From: Hyphomicrobiales bacterium
Lineage (GTDB): Bacteria; Pseudomonadota; Alphaproteobacteria; Rhizobiales; Phreatobacteraceae
NCBI GenBank assembly: GCA_017304475.1
Contig: JAFKKV010000025.1
Span: 94,967 to 158,966 of the forward strand
Direction: 5' to 3'
Length of the DNA stretch: 64,000 nt
The notes below the pieces were generated by a model. The model saw only the letters and a program-made list of their open reading frames with translations, made no database searches and was not told where the DNA came from. A program made the translations under genes and the position numbers. This document shows, one piece after another, positions 18,401 to 26,406 of this stretch (the stretch's first letter is position 1; each line of letters starts with the position of its first letter).

Positions 18401-19107
18401 CGGACAGCTGGCGTGTCGGCGCGGTCGGCGGCTACAGCCACGGCACAATCCGCGTCGGCGCCCGCAATTCATCGCTCGCCAGCGACAATTATCATGTCGG
18501 CCTCTATGCCGGAACGCAGTGGGGCGATCTCGCGCTGCGCACGGGCCTTGCTTATGCTTGGCACGACATCGGCGCCAGCCGCTCGATCGCCTTTGCCGGT
18601 TTTGCCGACACGCTGAAGAGCCATTACGGCGCGCGCACCGCACAAGCCTTCGGTGAACTCGGCTATCGCATCCGGGCCGGCCAGCTGGCTTTCGAACCCT
18701 TCGCCAATCTCGCCCATGTCGATGTTGCGACCGACGGCTTTACCGAGACCGGCGGAGCCGCCGCGCTCACCGCCCGCGGCGCCGCGACCGGCGTCACCTT
18801 CACCACGCTCGGCCTGCGCGCCGCGAGCACTATCGTGCTCGGCAACGGCATCACCGTCACCGCCCGCGGCATGCTCGGCTGGCGTCACGCCTTCGGCGAC
18901 ACCACGCCCTATCAGACACTGGCCTTCACCGGCGGCTCGCCCTTCGGCATTGCCGGCGCGCCCATCGCCCGCAACGCCGCCGCGGTCGAAGCCGGCCTCG
19001 ACCTGAACCTGACGCCCTCGGCGACGCTCGGTCTTTCCTATGGCGGCCAGTTCGGCTCGGGCCTCACCGACCAGACCTTGCGCGGCAATTTCGCCTTGAG
19101 GTTCTGA
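15409..19107 (+). CDS. Autotransporter (type Va secretion) with T5SS/PEP-CTERM-associated repeats
   Basis: A 1232-residue outer-membrane/secreted protein. An extended signal peptide ends near GPAAAADW (residue ~48). Residues ~90-640 contain eleven imperfect 45-50-residue units of the form GTLTISNGGxVSNxxGxIG...ATVSGAGSTWTNSxxLxVG, predicted to build a beta solenoid. An autotransporter-associated strand region follows (~670-800, GGILGGTGTVGGI, GPGNSIGTLAVAG). A beta-barrel domain (~955-1232) begins at GFAVWGQAFGSW and ends NFALRF with terminal Phe, the usual outer-membrane signal. Function is probably adhesion or surface interaction. No protease motif is seen. Confidence 0.88.
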   Translation: MTSALSRHDRKRPRHAKPASISPSPLALTLALGCSALVSVSLPGPAAAADWTGAISSDWFVTGNWTPAAVPAGGTDVLINSGTPNPAVINGPNATARHLSIGDATLTISNGGTLITNGIGSIAYTGATSGAATVTGAGSTWTSVGPIYVGHITSGTGTLTISNGGKVYSGTGHVGFFSGSTGIASVDGAGSAWISNADILVGEAGTGTLTISNGGLVSNVNGMMADTHAGSVTVTGANSTWTNSGGLVVGNFRQATLTIANGGTVTSTTGIIGSFNGSVSSATVSGAGSTWTNSAGLTIGREGVGTLTIINGGAVSNTTGIIAAAAGSAGTAAVDGGGSTWANSADLTVGKAGTGTLTITNGGTVTNVTGYVGQIAGATGTATVSGAGSAWTNSSELRVGQNGTGTLTISAGGTVSNTVGYLGNFSAGSATVDGTGSTWTNSSALYVGVSGGGVGTLTISGAGTVTNTVGHIGYSLNSTGTVTVDGAGSAWTSSSTLFVGTGGTGTLTIANGGAVSNASGIIGNTGTGTVTVGGINSTWTNSGSLTIGNSGFGTLTITGGGTVSNANGVLGNGAGSFGTVTVSGAAATWTNSSDLVVGYAGTGTLNVSNGGAVSTGGPVQIAKQAGSIGTLNIGGAAGAAALAPGTLNGAPVQFGGGTGTVNFNHTSAGYTFTSVVSGLGTINQIAGTTILTADSSGFTGATHVAGGRLAVNGSLANSVVTVSGGILGGTGTVGGILAQAGGTIGPGNSIGTLAVAGNVVQAAGSIYQVELTSTGQADRINATGTATIAGGAVLDVVKLDAAPYVLGTHYTVLQADAGVTGTYALSGNFMQTAFIGLVANYDATHVYLDVAKVKSFAAAGQTPNQIATAGGVESLGSGHSLYDTVLLLPSDAAARAAFDSLSGEVHASARGVMIEDSRFIREAVTNRVRSAFDGVGAVATPVVAYDRGGAQAAPANSTGFAVWGQAFGSWGSVSGNGNAAALRRDIGGFFIGADGLLADSWRVGAVGGYSHGTIRVGARNSSLASDNYHVGLYAGTQWGDLALRTGLAYAWHDIGASRSIAFAGFADTLKSHYGARTAQAFGELGYRIRAGQLAFEPFANLAHVDVATDGFTETGGAAALTARGAATGVTFTTLGLRAASTIVLGNGITVTARGMLGWRHAFGDTTPYQTLAFTGGSPFGIAGAPIARNAAAVEAGLDLNLTPSATLGLSYGGQFGSGLTDQTLRGNFALRF

Positions 19108-19158
19108 TCATCCTTGCGAGCTCTTCGGCTCATCCGACGACAGACAGAAAGCCTTGTG

Positions 19159-19515
19159 ATGACGCGAACCACTGGCGCACTCGCCGCCGCCCTGCTCGCC
19201 TCGACAGCCGCTCTCGCCCCGGCGGCCTCGATGAAGCCGGGAGACATCGTCGGCGCCATCGCCTTCCTCATGCGCATCGAAGCCGGCGCCTGCCCGGGTA
19301 TCAGCTTCGATCCGGCGCCGATGTCACGCATGCTCGATCCGCGCGGCATGAGCGTCACCCAGATCCGCAGCCGCTACGCGCGCGACTATCTCATCGCCTA
19401 TAATGAAGCCGGGTCGCGCATCACCACCGAGGGCATGCGCGGCTATTGCGACTTCGTCGTCAATTTCTTCGGCCGGGCGCAGCCTGGAGAGTTTCCCGGA
19501 CTGGTCATCCGCTGA
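19159..19515 (+). CDS. Small exported protein of unknown function
   Basis: A 118-residue protein with a clear signal peptide (MTRTTGALAAALLASTAALAPAAS). The mature part has two Cys (EAGACPG and RGYCDF) that could form a disulfide, and the stretch GMSVTQIRSRYARDYLIAYNEAGSRITTEGMRGYCDFVVNFFG. ATG 19159 is preferred to an upstream TTG at 19114 because the signal peptide begins there. It lies 51 bp after the autotransporter gene and could be co-transcribed. I do not recognise the family. Confidence 0.65.
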   Translation: MTRTTGALAAALLASTAALAPAASMKPGDIVGAIAFLMRIEAGACPGISFDPAPMSRMLDPRGMSVTQIRSRYARDYLIAYNEAGSRITTEGMRGYCDFVVNFFGRAQPGEFPGLVIR

Positions 19516-19623
19516 GCCGCAGGGAGACTGGCTCAGCGGGCCGGCGAGTGCTGCGATTTCGCCGCAAATTTCCGGCGCGACGGCTCTTGTGCCGGCGGGC
19601 GGGCCAACACACATTGCACCAGA

Positions 19624-19635
19624 TGCAAATTTGCA
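19624..19635. promoter_or_regulatory. Perfect palindrome upstream of the PmtA-like gene
   Basis: TGCAAATTTGCA is a 12-bp perfect dyad 37 bp upstream of the methyltransferase ATG, nested in a larger ATTGCA...TGCAAT inverted repeat (19613-19637). The position is compatible with an operator or an upstream promoter element. Confidence 0.4.
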
Positions 19636-19672
19636 ATGCGTGAACCACAGCCCTCCTTCACCCGGACCCGCC

Positions 19673-20320
19673 ATGACCAACGCCACCACCTGCTCCGATG
19701 CGTTCCAGTTCTTTCGCCTGTGGATCGCCAATCCATTGCGGGTGGCGGCGGTGGCCCCCTCGGGCGAGGCGCTGGCCCGCCTGATGACCGAGGAGGTTTC
19801 GAGCGAGACCGGCCCCGTGATCGAGCTCGGGCCGGGCACCGGCGCGTTCACCCGGGCGCTGCTCAGCCGCGGCGTCGACGAGGCCGATCTCACGCTGATC
19901 GAATATGGCTCGGACTTCACCCGCATGCTGCAATTGCGCTTTCCACGGGCGCGGATCCTGTGGATGGATGCGGCCCAGCTCGCCCGCTTCGACCTCTATG
20001 CGGGGGCGCACGTCGGTGCGGTGGTCAGCGGCCTGCCCTTGCTGTCCATGTCGCCGCGCAAGGTGGCGGCGATCCTGCAAGGCGCCTTCAGCTATGTCCG
20101 GCCCGGCGGCGCTTTCTACCAGTTCACCTACGGGCCGCGCTGCCCGGTGCCGCGGCCGATCCTCGACCGGTTGGGCCTGAAGGCGACCCGCATCGGCCGC
20201 ACCGTGCGCAACCTGCCGCCAGCGGCGGTCTATCGCATCACCCGCCGCCAGCCGATCGTCATCGCCCGCGGCGGCTTCGGCCAGACGCGCGGACTGGTCG
20301 GCGGGAGCGATGCCGGCTGA
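19673..20320 (+). CDS. pmtA: Phospholipid N-methyltransferase, PmtA-like
   Basis: A 215-residue cytoplasmic/peripheral SAM methyltransferase of the Sinorhizobium/Agrobacterium PmtA type (usual length ~195-200). The N-terminus FQFFRLWIANPLRVAAVAPSGEALARLM matches the family's FFxxWIxxPxxVGSxxPTS region. SAM motif I is VIELGPGTGAFT. The later signatures AVVSGLPLLSMSP, YQFTYGPRCPV and RNLPPAAVYRI also fit. The family makes phosphatidylcholine from phosphatidylethanolamine by three methylations. It stands alone. A ribosomal RNA dimethylase-like enzyme is the less likely alternative. Confidence 0.72.
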   Translation: MTNATTCSDAFQFFRLWIANPLRVAAVAPSGEALARLMTEEVSSETGPVIELGPGTGAFTRALLSRGVDEADLTLIEYGSDFTRMLQLRFPRARILWMDAAQLARFDLYAGAHVGAVVSGLPLLSMSPRKVAAILQGAFSYVRPGGAFYQFTYGPRCPVPRPILDRLGLKATRIGRTVRNLPPAAVYRITRRQPIVIARGGFGQTRGLVGGSDAG

Positions 20321-20645
20321 CGCTCAACCGTCTGCCGCGAGGCCCTGGGGACAACCGCCTGCCGAACCTTGGGACGACGGGTGGTGCTGCCGGTGCGCAA
20401 GCCTGTGCCCGCTATGGGGAGAAGCCTGTCGGCAGGTTGTGGACAAGCCTGCGGAAGGATAGGGGACAAGCCTGCCGGCAGCTTGTCGAAAAGCCCGCGG
20501 CCAGCTGGGGACAAGCCGCGGGAGAGCCTGTGGGAAAATCCTGCAAGTGCGGCCGCGGCCGGCCGCGCCGGCCTTTTGCCTCCGGCTCCGGCCGGCGCTA
20601 TATGCAGGTCGGGCGCTGCGGCGGATCGGTGGGAGACGAGGCGGT
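20321..20645. repeat. Gene-free spacer with about five copies of a GGGGACAAGCCTG motif
   Basis: No gene is supported in these 325 bases. Between about 20345 and 20535 the motif GGGGACAAGCCTG recurs about five times in one orientation with small changes (at 20347, 20416, 20439, 20462 and 20507), two copies extended by CGGCAG and a G/C-TTGT tail. One copy reads TTGTGGACAAG, which resembles a DnaA box. The array could be a regulator-binding array or a decayed tandem repeat. It lies upstream of a TetR gene. Confidence 0.6.
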
Positions 20646-21281
20646 TTGGCTCAGTCGGGTGTCATCACGGGCAAGGCCGAGGCGGCCGAGGGCCTGCGCG
20701 AGCGCAAGCGCCGGCAGACCCGCGAGCGCATCTCGGACGCCGCCATGAGCCTGTTCCTCGAAAACGGCTTCGAGGCCACGACCGTCGACGATATCGCCGT
20801 CAGGGCGGATGTCTCCAAACGGAGTTTCTTCGACTATTTTGCCACCAAGGAAGACGTGGTCTTCGCCTGGCAGGATAATTTCGGCACGGCGCTGGCCGCG
20901 GCCGTCGCCGCCCGGCCGTCGACTGAGCCGCTGATCGCCGTGGTCGAGGAGGCCCTGGTGGTGGCGGCCGTCGCGGCGACCGAGCCGCGCGCGCTGGCGA
21001 TCAGCAAGCTGATCCATTCGGCGCCGGCGCTCGGCGCCCGCGACCAGCTGAAATATACCAGGCTGGAGCAGACCCTGGCCGCGGCCCTGACCGAGCGGGC
21101 GAGCGACGAGGCGGGCCGGCTGCGCGCGCGGCTCATCGCCATGGTGACCATCGGCGCCATCCGGATCGGCGCCGAGGGCTGGAACGACCGGCCGCAGAGC
21201 GAGCCGGTCGAGGCCTATGTCCGCAGGGTCCTGGCGGTCGTCTGGGCCGAGATCGGGGCCTTCGTGCGCGGCAGCGGCTGA
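20646..21281 (+). CDS. TetR-family transcriptional regulator
   Basis: A 211-residue regulator. The TetR HTH is at about residues 15-60 (RKRRQTRERISDAAMSLFLENGFEATTVDDIAVRADVSKRSFFDYFATKEDVV). The C-terminal ligand domain is of the MftR/TetR_C_17-like type with no recognisable ligand. The TTG at 20646 is chosen because GGAGACGAGG lies just upstream and longer starts add low-complexity Pro/Arg sequence. The metA gene follows on the same strand after 179 bp, but no functional link is evident. Confidence 0.8.
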   Translation: MAQSGVITGKAEAAEGLRERKRRQTRERISDAAMSLFLENGFEATTVDDIAVRADVSKRSFFDYFATKEDVVFAWQDNFGTALAAAVAARPSTEPLIAVVEEALVVAAVAATEPRALAISKLIHSAPALGARDQLKYTRLEQTLAAALTERASDEAGRLRARLIAMVTIGAIRIGAEGWNDRPQSEPVEAYVRRVLAVVWAEIGAFVRGSG

Positions 21282-21460
21282 GCCGGGCGGCGGCGCGGCA
21301 CCGGCGGCGATGGACGAGATTGCCCGGGTTCTGCTACTGCCGCTCCACTGACGCCCGATCATGAGACCGCCATTCCGGCAGTGCCATGATTGTCGTCCAG
21401 AACCAGGCCGCGACCGCACCCGCAATGGGTCCGAAACCCGGCAGAGCGAGACCCAAGTCC

Positions 21461-22381
21461 ATGCCCATCAAAGTCCCCGATGACCTGCCCGCCCGCGCCA
21501 CGCTCGAGGCCGAAGGCGTGATGGTGATGCGCGAGGCGGATGCCGTGCGCCAGGACATCCGGCCCATGCGCATCGGCCTGCTCAACCTGATGCCCAACAA
21601 GATCAAGACCGAGACGCAGATCGCGCGGCTGCTCGGCTCGACGCCGCTGCAGGTCGAGCTGACGCTGGTCAAGATGACCAACCACGTGGCGCGCAACACG
21701 CCGAGCGACCACATCATCTCGTTCTACCACGACTGGGAGGACATCCGGTCCGAGCGGTTCGACGGCTTCGTCATCACCGGCGCGCCGGTGGAGACCATGC
21801 CGTTCGAGCAGGTGACCTATTGGGACGAGCTGCGCCGGATCTTCGACTGGACCCAGACCCACGTGCATGGCTGCTTCAATATCTGCTGGGGCGCCCAGGC
21901 CGCCGTCCACCATTTCCACGGCATGCCCAAGCACCAGCTGGCCGAGAAGGCCTTCGGCGTCTACACCCACCGCAATCTGGCACCTGCCTCGGCCTATCTG
22001 CGCGGCTTTTCCGACGATTTCTCGATCCCCGTGTCACGCTGGACCGAGGTCCGGCGCGAGGACCTGCCGGCGGACAGCGGCATGACGGTGCTGATGGAAT
22101 CGGACGAGGTCGGCCTCTGCCTGCTGGACGATCCGGCGCACCGGTCGCTCCACATGTTCAACCACATCGAATATGACTCGAACTCGCTGAGCGACGAGTA
22201 TTTCCGCGACCTCGCGGCCAACAAGCCGATCGCCATTCCGCACAACTATTTCCCGAAAGACGACCCCGCGCACCGGCCCGAGAACCGCTGGCGCAGCCAC
22301 GCGCACCTGCTGTTCGGCAACTGGATCAACCAGCTCTACCAGACCACGCCGTTCGACTTGTCGAAGATCGGCGGCCGCTGA
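21461..22381 (+). CDS. metA: Homoserine O-acyltransferase MetA, predicted acetyl-CoA specific
   Basis: A 306-residue cytoplasmic enzyme of the MetA family (class I glutamine-amidotransferase-like fold) for the first committed step of methionine synthesis. The N-terminus MPIKVPDDLPARATLEAEGV matches family starts, so 21461 is chosen over in-frame ATGs at 21386 and 21425. The catalytic Cys lies in NICWGAQAA, with HIEYD carrying the His/Glu pair. The acyl-specificity site reads GAPVE: Glu here is associated with acetyl-CoA, and Gly (E. coli GAPLG) with succinyl-CoA. No metabolic partners are adjacent. Confidence 0.92.
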   Translation: MPIKVPDDLPARATLEAEGVMVMREADAVRQDIRPMRIGLLNLMPNKIKTETQIARLLGSTPLQVELTLVKMTNHVARNTPSDHIISFYHDWEDIRSERFDGFVITGAPVETMPFEQVTYWDELRRIFDWTQTHVHGCFNICWGAQAAVHHFHGMPKHQLAEKAFGVYTHRNLAPASAYLRGFSDDFSIPVSRWTEVRREDLPADSGMTVLMESDEVGLCLLDDPAHRSLHMFNHIEYDSNSLSDEYFRDLAANKPIAIPHNYFPKDDPAHRPENRWRSHAHLLFGNWINQLYQTTPFDLSKIGGR

Positions 22382-22656
22382 GGCCGCGGCCAGTCATCGC
22401 GCGCCTGCGAAGCATCGGGCGAAGGCGAGATGCATTCGTGTTTCGCCTTGCGGCGGCGGCCTGTGTCGGCGACGGCCACCGGCGCCACCGGCCGTGAAGA
22501 CCGGCCCGGCTGTGGCCCAGAAGTCGCACCGGCGAGACAATACAAGCACCAGTCGCAGATTCTCCACGATGCGACTGCATTCCCACCCGGCCATCCCTTC
22601 CGCCGCGGCAAACCGCCCTCTATCGGTAAATCCAAGGGCGGGGCCCCGGGGGATTC

Positions 22657-25600
22657 ATGCGCAACCGCCTTGATCTGCGCAGTCCGGCGCCACGCGCGTT
22701 GCGGCGCGCCGCGACGGCGCTGTTCGTCACCGCGGCCTTGGCCGCCGGCACGAGCGACAGGGCCAGGGCAGAGACCGGCTTGCTGCTCTACGCGCCGAGC
22801 ATCGGCGACGGCACGACGTCGGCCTTCACCACCAATGCCGACGGCAGCCTGAACCCGACGGCGACGATCGGCACGGGAGCCGGCTCGGGCTATGCCTGGG
22901 TTCGCCCCGACCAGGCTTTCGCCTATGTGACCTCCCGGCTCAGCAACAGCATCCGCGTTATCGACACGGCGACCCAGACGGTGGTCCAGACCATCGCTAC
23001 CGGCGCCGCCCCGTTCAGCCTCAGCATCAGCGCCGACGGCTCGCGCCTGGTCGTCGTCAACACCAACAGCAACAGCCTGGGGGTCTACAGCATCGACCCG
23101 GCCACCGGCCAATTGACCGCCACGGCCACCATCGGCACCGGCACCAGCCCGCGTGGCGTCGTCATCAGTGCCGACGGCGGACACGCCTATGCCGTGAACC
23201 GGCTCGGCAATACGATCAGCGCCATCGACCTCACGACGAACACGGTGACCGCCACCATCGCCGTCGGCAACCAGCCGTTATTCGCGGCGTTGAATCCTGC
23301 CGGCACGCGCCTCTTCGTGACGAATTTCAGCAGCAACACCGTGTCGGTCATCGACGTCGCCACCAATACGGTGATCGCGACAGTGCCATCGGGCAACGGC
23401 CCGGACGGGGTGGTCGTCAGCCCGGACGGCAATCACTTCTACGTCGCCAATCGGGTTGCCGGTACCGTCAGCATCTACAATGCGAACATCTTCGCGCTGC
23501 TCGGCTCGGTCGCCAGCGGTTCGCTTGCCAACGGCGTCACGATCAGTCCTGACGGCACGACGCTTTATGTGAGCAACGGCAGCGCCGATAACGTGACCGC
23601 CTACACCATCGCCGCCGGCACCGGCATGCTGACCGCCATCGGCAGCTACGCGACCGGCACCAACCCCGGCGGCCCGGGCATGTGCGGCAATGGCAGCGGC
23701 ATGCTCGCCATGGGCGCTGCCTTCTATGCCAAGAGCGCCGGCGCCTTCGGCTGTTTCGGCGGCACCGCCACATTCACCGGTGGCACCCTTGTCATCGCCG
23801 CGGCCGGCCTCGGCACCATCACCACGCCGATGGTGCTGGAAGCCCTGGGCGGCGCGATCGACACCGCAGGCAACAACGCGACGATGGCGGGCGCGATCAC
23901 CGGCACCGGCGGGCTCATCAAGGTGGGTGCGGGCACGCTGACGCTGTCGGGCGCCAGCAGCTATCTCGGCGCGACCCTGATCTATGTCGGCACCTTGCGA
24001 GCCGGCGCCGCAAATGCGTTCTCGGCCTCTAGCGCCTACACGGTCGCGTCGGGCGCCATCCTCGATCTCAACGGCTTCAACCAGACCATCGGCTCGCTCA
24101 CCGGCGCCGGCAGCGTGACGCTCGGCGCGGCGACGCTGACGGCGGGCGGCGACAACAGCAGCACGCCCTTTTCCGGCACCATCACGGGCACCGGCGGCCT
24201 CACCAAGACCGGCACCGGCACGCTGACGCTGTCGGGCGCCAACGGCTATTTCGGCGCGACCCTGGTCGATGCGGGCACCTTGCGGGCCGGCGCCGTCAAT
24301 GCGTTCTCAGCCTCCAGCGCCGTCACCGTCGCGTCGGGCGCCATCCTCGATCTCGCCGGCTTCAACCAGACCATCGCCTCGCTCTCCGGCGCCGGCGGCG
24401 TGACGCTCGGCGCGGCGACGCTGACAGCGGGCGGCGACAACAGCAGCACTCCCTTTTCCGGCACCATCATCGGCAGCGGCGGCCTCACCAAGACCGGCAC
24501 CGGCACGCTGACGCTGTCGGGAGCGAGCACCTATGGCGGTCCGACCCTGGTCAGTGCCGGCGGGCTCGTCGTCGATGGCTCGATCACCTCCGCCGTCACC
24601 GTGCAGTCCGGCGCGCTGCTCGGCGGCCATGGCGCGGTCGGCAATCTCATCATGAACGGCACGCTGTCGCCGGGCAATTCGATCGGCACGATCACCGTCA
24701 ACGGCCATGCGACGCTCGCCGCCGGCAGCACCACCATCATCGAGGTGTCGGCCGTGGCCGCCGACCGGATCAACGTCACGGGGACGGCGAGCCTTGCCGG
24801 CGGACTGCACCTGGTGGCGGTCGGCTCGGGCTTTTCCTTCGGCACGCAATACACGCTTCTGTCGGCCGCCGGCGGGCTCTCGGGAAGCTTCAACCCGGTC
24901 GCCGTCACCGGCACGTTCGGCCCGGCGATCACCACCGTGCTGAGCTATGGCTTGACCGACGCGGTGCTGACACTGCAAGCCAACGCGCTTACGCCGCTCC
25001 TGCCGGCCGGCGCGCCGGCCAACACGGCCAATGTCGCCGGCGGCATCGACCGTGCGACCGCGCATGGGGCCAATCCGACGGCCTTCATGGCTGTCTACCT
25101 GCAATCCCCGACCCAGATGGCGGCGAGCCTGTCGACGCTCTCCGGCGAGGCGGCGACCGGCACGCAGACCGCCGCCTTGAATGCGTCCAGCCTGTTCCTC
25201 AACCTGATGCTCGACCCGATGGTCGGAAGCCGCGGCGCCAGCGCCTCGGGCGCCGGCCCGTCGCTGATCCAGATGGCCGATCTGAATGCCGCGGCGCAGC
25301 CGGCCGCGCGGGTCGAAGCCGGCTGGAGCCTCTGGACCAAGGCCTTTGGCCAGTCCGGCCGCACCCAGGGTGATGCCGCCACCGGCTCGGCGGCCACGTC
25401 CGGCGGACTCTACGGCGTGGCGGCGGGCGCCGACAAACGCCTCTCGGCCGACACGCTCATCGGCTTCGCGCTGGCCGGCGGCGGCACCAGCTACGGCCTC
25501 GGCGGCCGCGGCGGCGGCACCGGCGACCTGTTCCAGGTCGGCCTCTATGGCTCGACCCGCTTCGGCAATGGTTATGTCTCGGCGGCGGTCGCCTATGGCT

Positions 25601-26160
25601 GGAACGGCTTCGACATCAAGCGCAACGTCAACCTGGCCGGGCCGGAGACCTATTCGTCGCGGGTCACCGCGCAGACCTATGGCGGCCGGCTCGAGACCGG
25701 CTGGCGGTTCGGCCAGCGCGCGTTCGGCTGGACGCCCTATGCGGCGCTGGAGGCCATCGGCTATTCGGCGCCGGGCTACAGCGAGACCTCGAACCCGGCC
25801 GGCGGCGCCTTCGGCCTGAGCTTCGCCGCGAAGAGCCTGGCGACGGTGCGCAGCGAACTCGGCGTCAGGCTGGACGGCCAGACCCGTGTCTCCGAGACCG
25901 CCGACCTGATCACCTATGGCCGTCTTGCCTGGGCCTATCAGGGCAATACCGAGCGCTCGATCGACGCGCAGTTCCAGGCGCTGTCGAATTCCGGCTTCAC
26001 CGTGTTCGGCGCCCGGCCCTCGATGCACACGGCGCTTGCCTCGGTCGGCGCCGAGCTCAGGCTCGCCGGCGGCTTCCGCCTCTCGTCTACGCTCGAGGGC
26101 GAGCTCGGCACACGGCATCAGGCGGTCAGGGCCAATGCGGGATTGAGGTATGAGTGGTGA
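22657..26160 (+). CDS. Autotransporter with N-terminal YVTN-type beta-propeller passenger
   Basis: A 1167-residue secreted/outer-membrane protein. The signal peptide ends near RARAE (residue ~38). Residues ~60-340 are six or seven YVTN/NHL-like blades (AYVTSRLSNSIRVIDTATQTVV, LFVTNFSSNTVSVIDVATNTVI, FYVANRVAGTVSIYNAN). Residues ~365-780 hold autotransporter-associated beta-strand repeats, including two near-identical 95-residue units, then GPGNSIGTITVNG. The barrel (~885-1167) starts AGWSLWTKAFGQSG and ends NAGLRYEW with a terminal aromatic. The propeller may bind a surface ligand or act as a lactonase-like scaffold; no active site can be named. It starts at the ATG at 22657. Confidence 0.87.
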   Translation: MRNRLDLRSPAPRALRRAATALFVTAALAAGTSDRARAETGLLLYAPSIGDGTTSAFTTNADGSLNPTATIGTGAGSGYAWVRPDQAFAYVTSRLSNSIRVIDTATQTVVQTIATGAAPFSLSISADGSRLVVVNTNSNSLGVYSIDPATGQLTATATIGTGTSPRGVVISADGGHAYAVNRLGNTISAIDLTTNTVTATIAVGNQPLFAALNPAGTRLFVTNFSSNTVSVIDVATNTVIATVPSGNGPDGVVVSPDGNHFYVANRVAGTVSIYNANIFALLGSVASGSLANGVTISPDGTTLYVSNGSADNVTAYTIAAGTGMLTAIGSYATGTNPGGPGMCGNGSGMLAMGAAFYAKSAGAFGCFGGTATFTGGTLVIAAAGLGTITTPMVLEALGGAIDTAGNNATMAGAITGTGGLIKVGAGTLTLSGASSYLGATLIYVGTLRAGAANAFSASSAYTVASGAILDLNGFNQTIGSLTGAGSVTLGAATLTAGGDNSSTPFSGTITGTGGLTKTGTGTLTLSGANGYFGATLVDAGTLRAGAVNAFSASSAVTVASGAILDLAGFNQTIASLSGAGGVTLGAATLTAGGDNSSTPFSGTIIGSGGLTKTGTGTLTLSGASTYGGPTLVSAGGLVVDGSITSAVTVQSGALLGGHGAVGNLIMNGTLSPGNSIGTITVNGHATLAAGSTTIIEVSAVAADRINVTGTASLAGGLHLVAVGSGFSFGTQYTLLSAAGGLSGSFNPVAVTGTFGPAITTVLSYGLTDAVLTLQANALTPLLPAGAPANTANVAGGIDRATAHGANPTAFMAVYLQSPTQMAASLSTLSGEAATGTQTAALNASSLFLNLMLDPMVGSRGASASGAGPSLIQMADLNAAAQPAARVEAGWSLWTKAFGQSGRTQGDAATGSAATSGGLYGVAAGADKRLSADTLIGFALAGGGTSYGLGGRGGGTGDLFQVGLYGSTRFGNGYVSAAVAYGWNGFDIKRNVNLAGPETYSSRVTAQTYGGRLETGWRFGQRAFGWTPYAALEAIGYSAPGYSETSNPAGGAFGLSFAAKSLATVRSELGVRLDGQTRVSETADLITYGRLAWAYQGNTERSIDAQFQALSNSGFTVFGARPSMHTALASVGAELRLAGGFRLSSTLEGELGTRHQAVRANAGLRYEW
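23947..24516 (+). repeat. Two direct 285-bp repeats inside the propeller autotransporter gene
   Basis: Units begin at 23947 and 24232, and a partial third begins at 24517; the period is exactly 285 bp (95 codons). Long stretches are identical at DNA level, for example around GGCGGCGACAACAGCAGCAC in both. This indicates recent duplication and a possible site of length variation by recombination. Confidence 0.85.
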
Positions 26161-26223
26161 GGTGGGGGACGGCGCCGCACCCGCCGACGCACACTGCTCG
26201 AAAAAAAAACGCAGATGAATCAA

Positions 26224-26381
26224 CCCTCTCCCAGAGGGAGAGGGTGGCAGCGGCAGCTGCCGGGTGAGGGGTCGTCCATGTCCGGACAAGGCGATATGCT
26301 CGACGAGCATCGCATCGGTTCTGAGGGCCTACGCCCCTCATCCGGCGCCTGACGGCGCCACCTTCTCCCTATGGGAGAAGG
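26224..26381. repeat. Dispersed palindromic intergenic repeat, copy 4 of 7
   Basis: CCCTCTCCC-bounded 158-bp element with the usual near-complementary arms; the right end reads GGGAGAAGG. It lies between the convergent autotransporter and decarboxylase genes, where it may also serve as a bidirectional transcript end. Confidence 0.83.
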
Positions 26382-26406
26382 TTGATCGGCGCCCTATCCC
26401 CCTCCA

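Noticed and set aside
16891..18441. 516-residue protein on the minus strand
   Set aside because: Antisense to the first autotransporter; composition mirrors the repeats and no domain is seen.
20439..20449. Replication origin marked by a DnaA box
   Set aside because: A single imperfect box among variable GGGGACAAGCC copies, no AT-rich unwinding stretch, and no dnaA, repABC or parAB gene nearby.
21282..21460. SAM-II or other SAM-sensing riboswitch before metA
   Set aside because: Common at this place in alphaproteobacteria, but I cannot find the SAM-II conserved blocks or pseudoknot pairing in the spacer.
24307..26310. 667-residue protein on the minus strand
   Set aside because: Antisense shadow of the second autotransporter; no start signal or domain.
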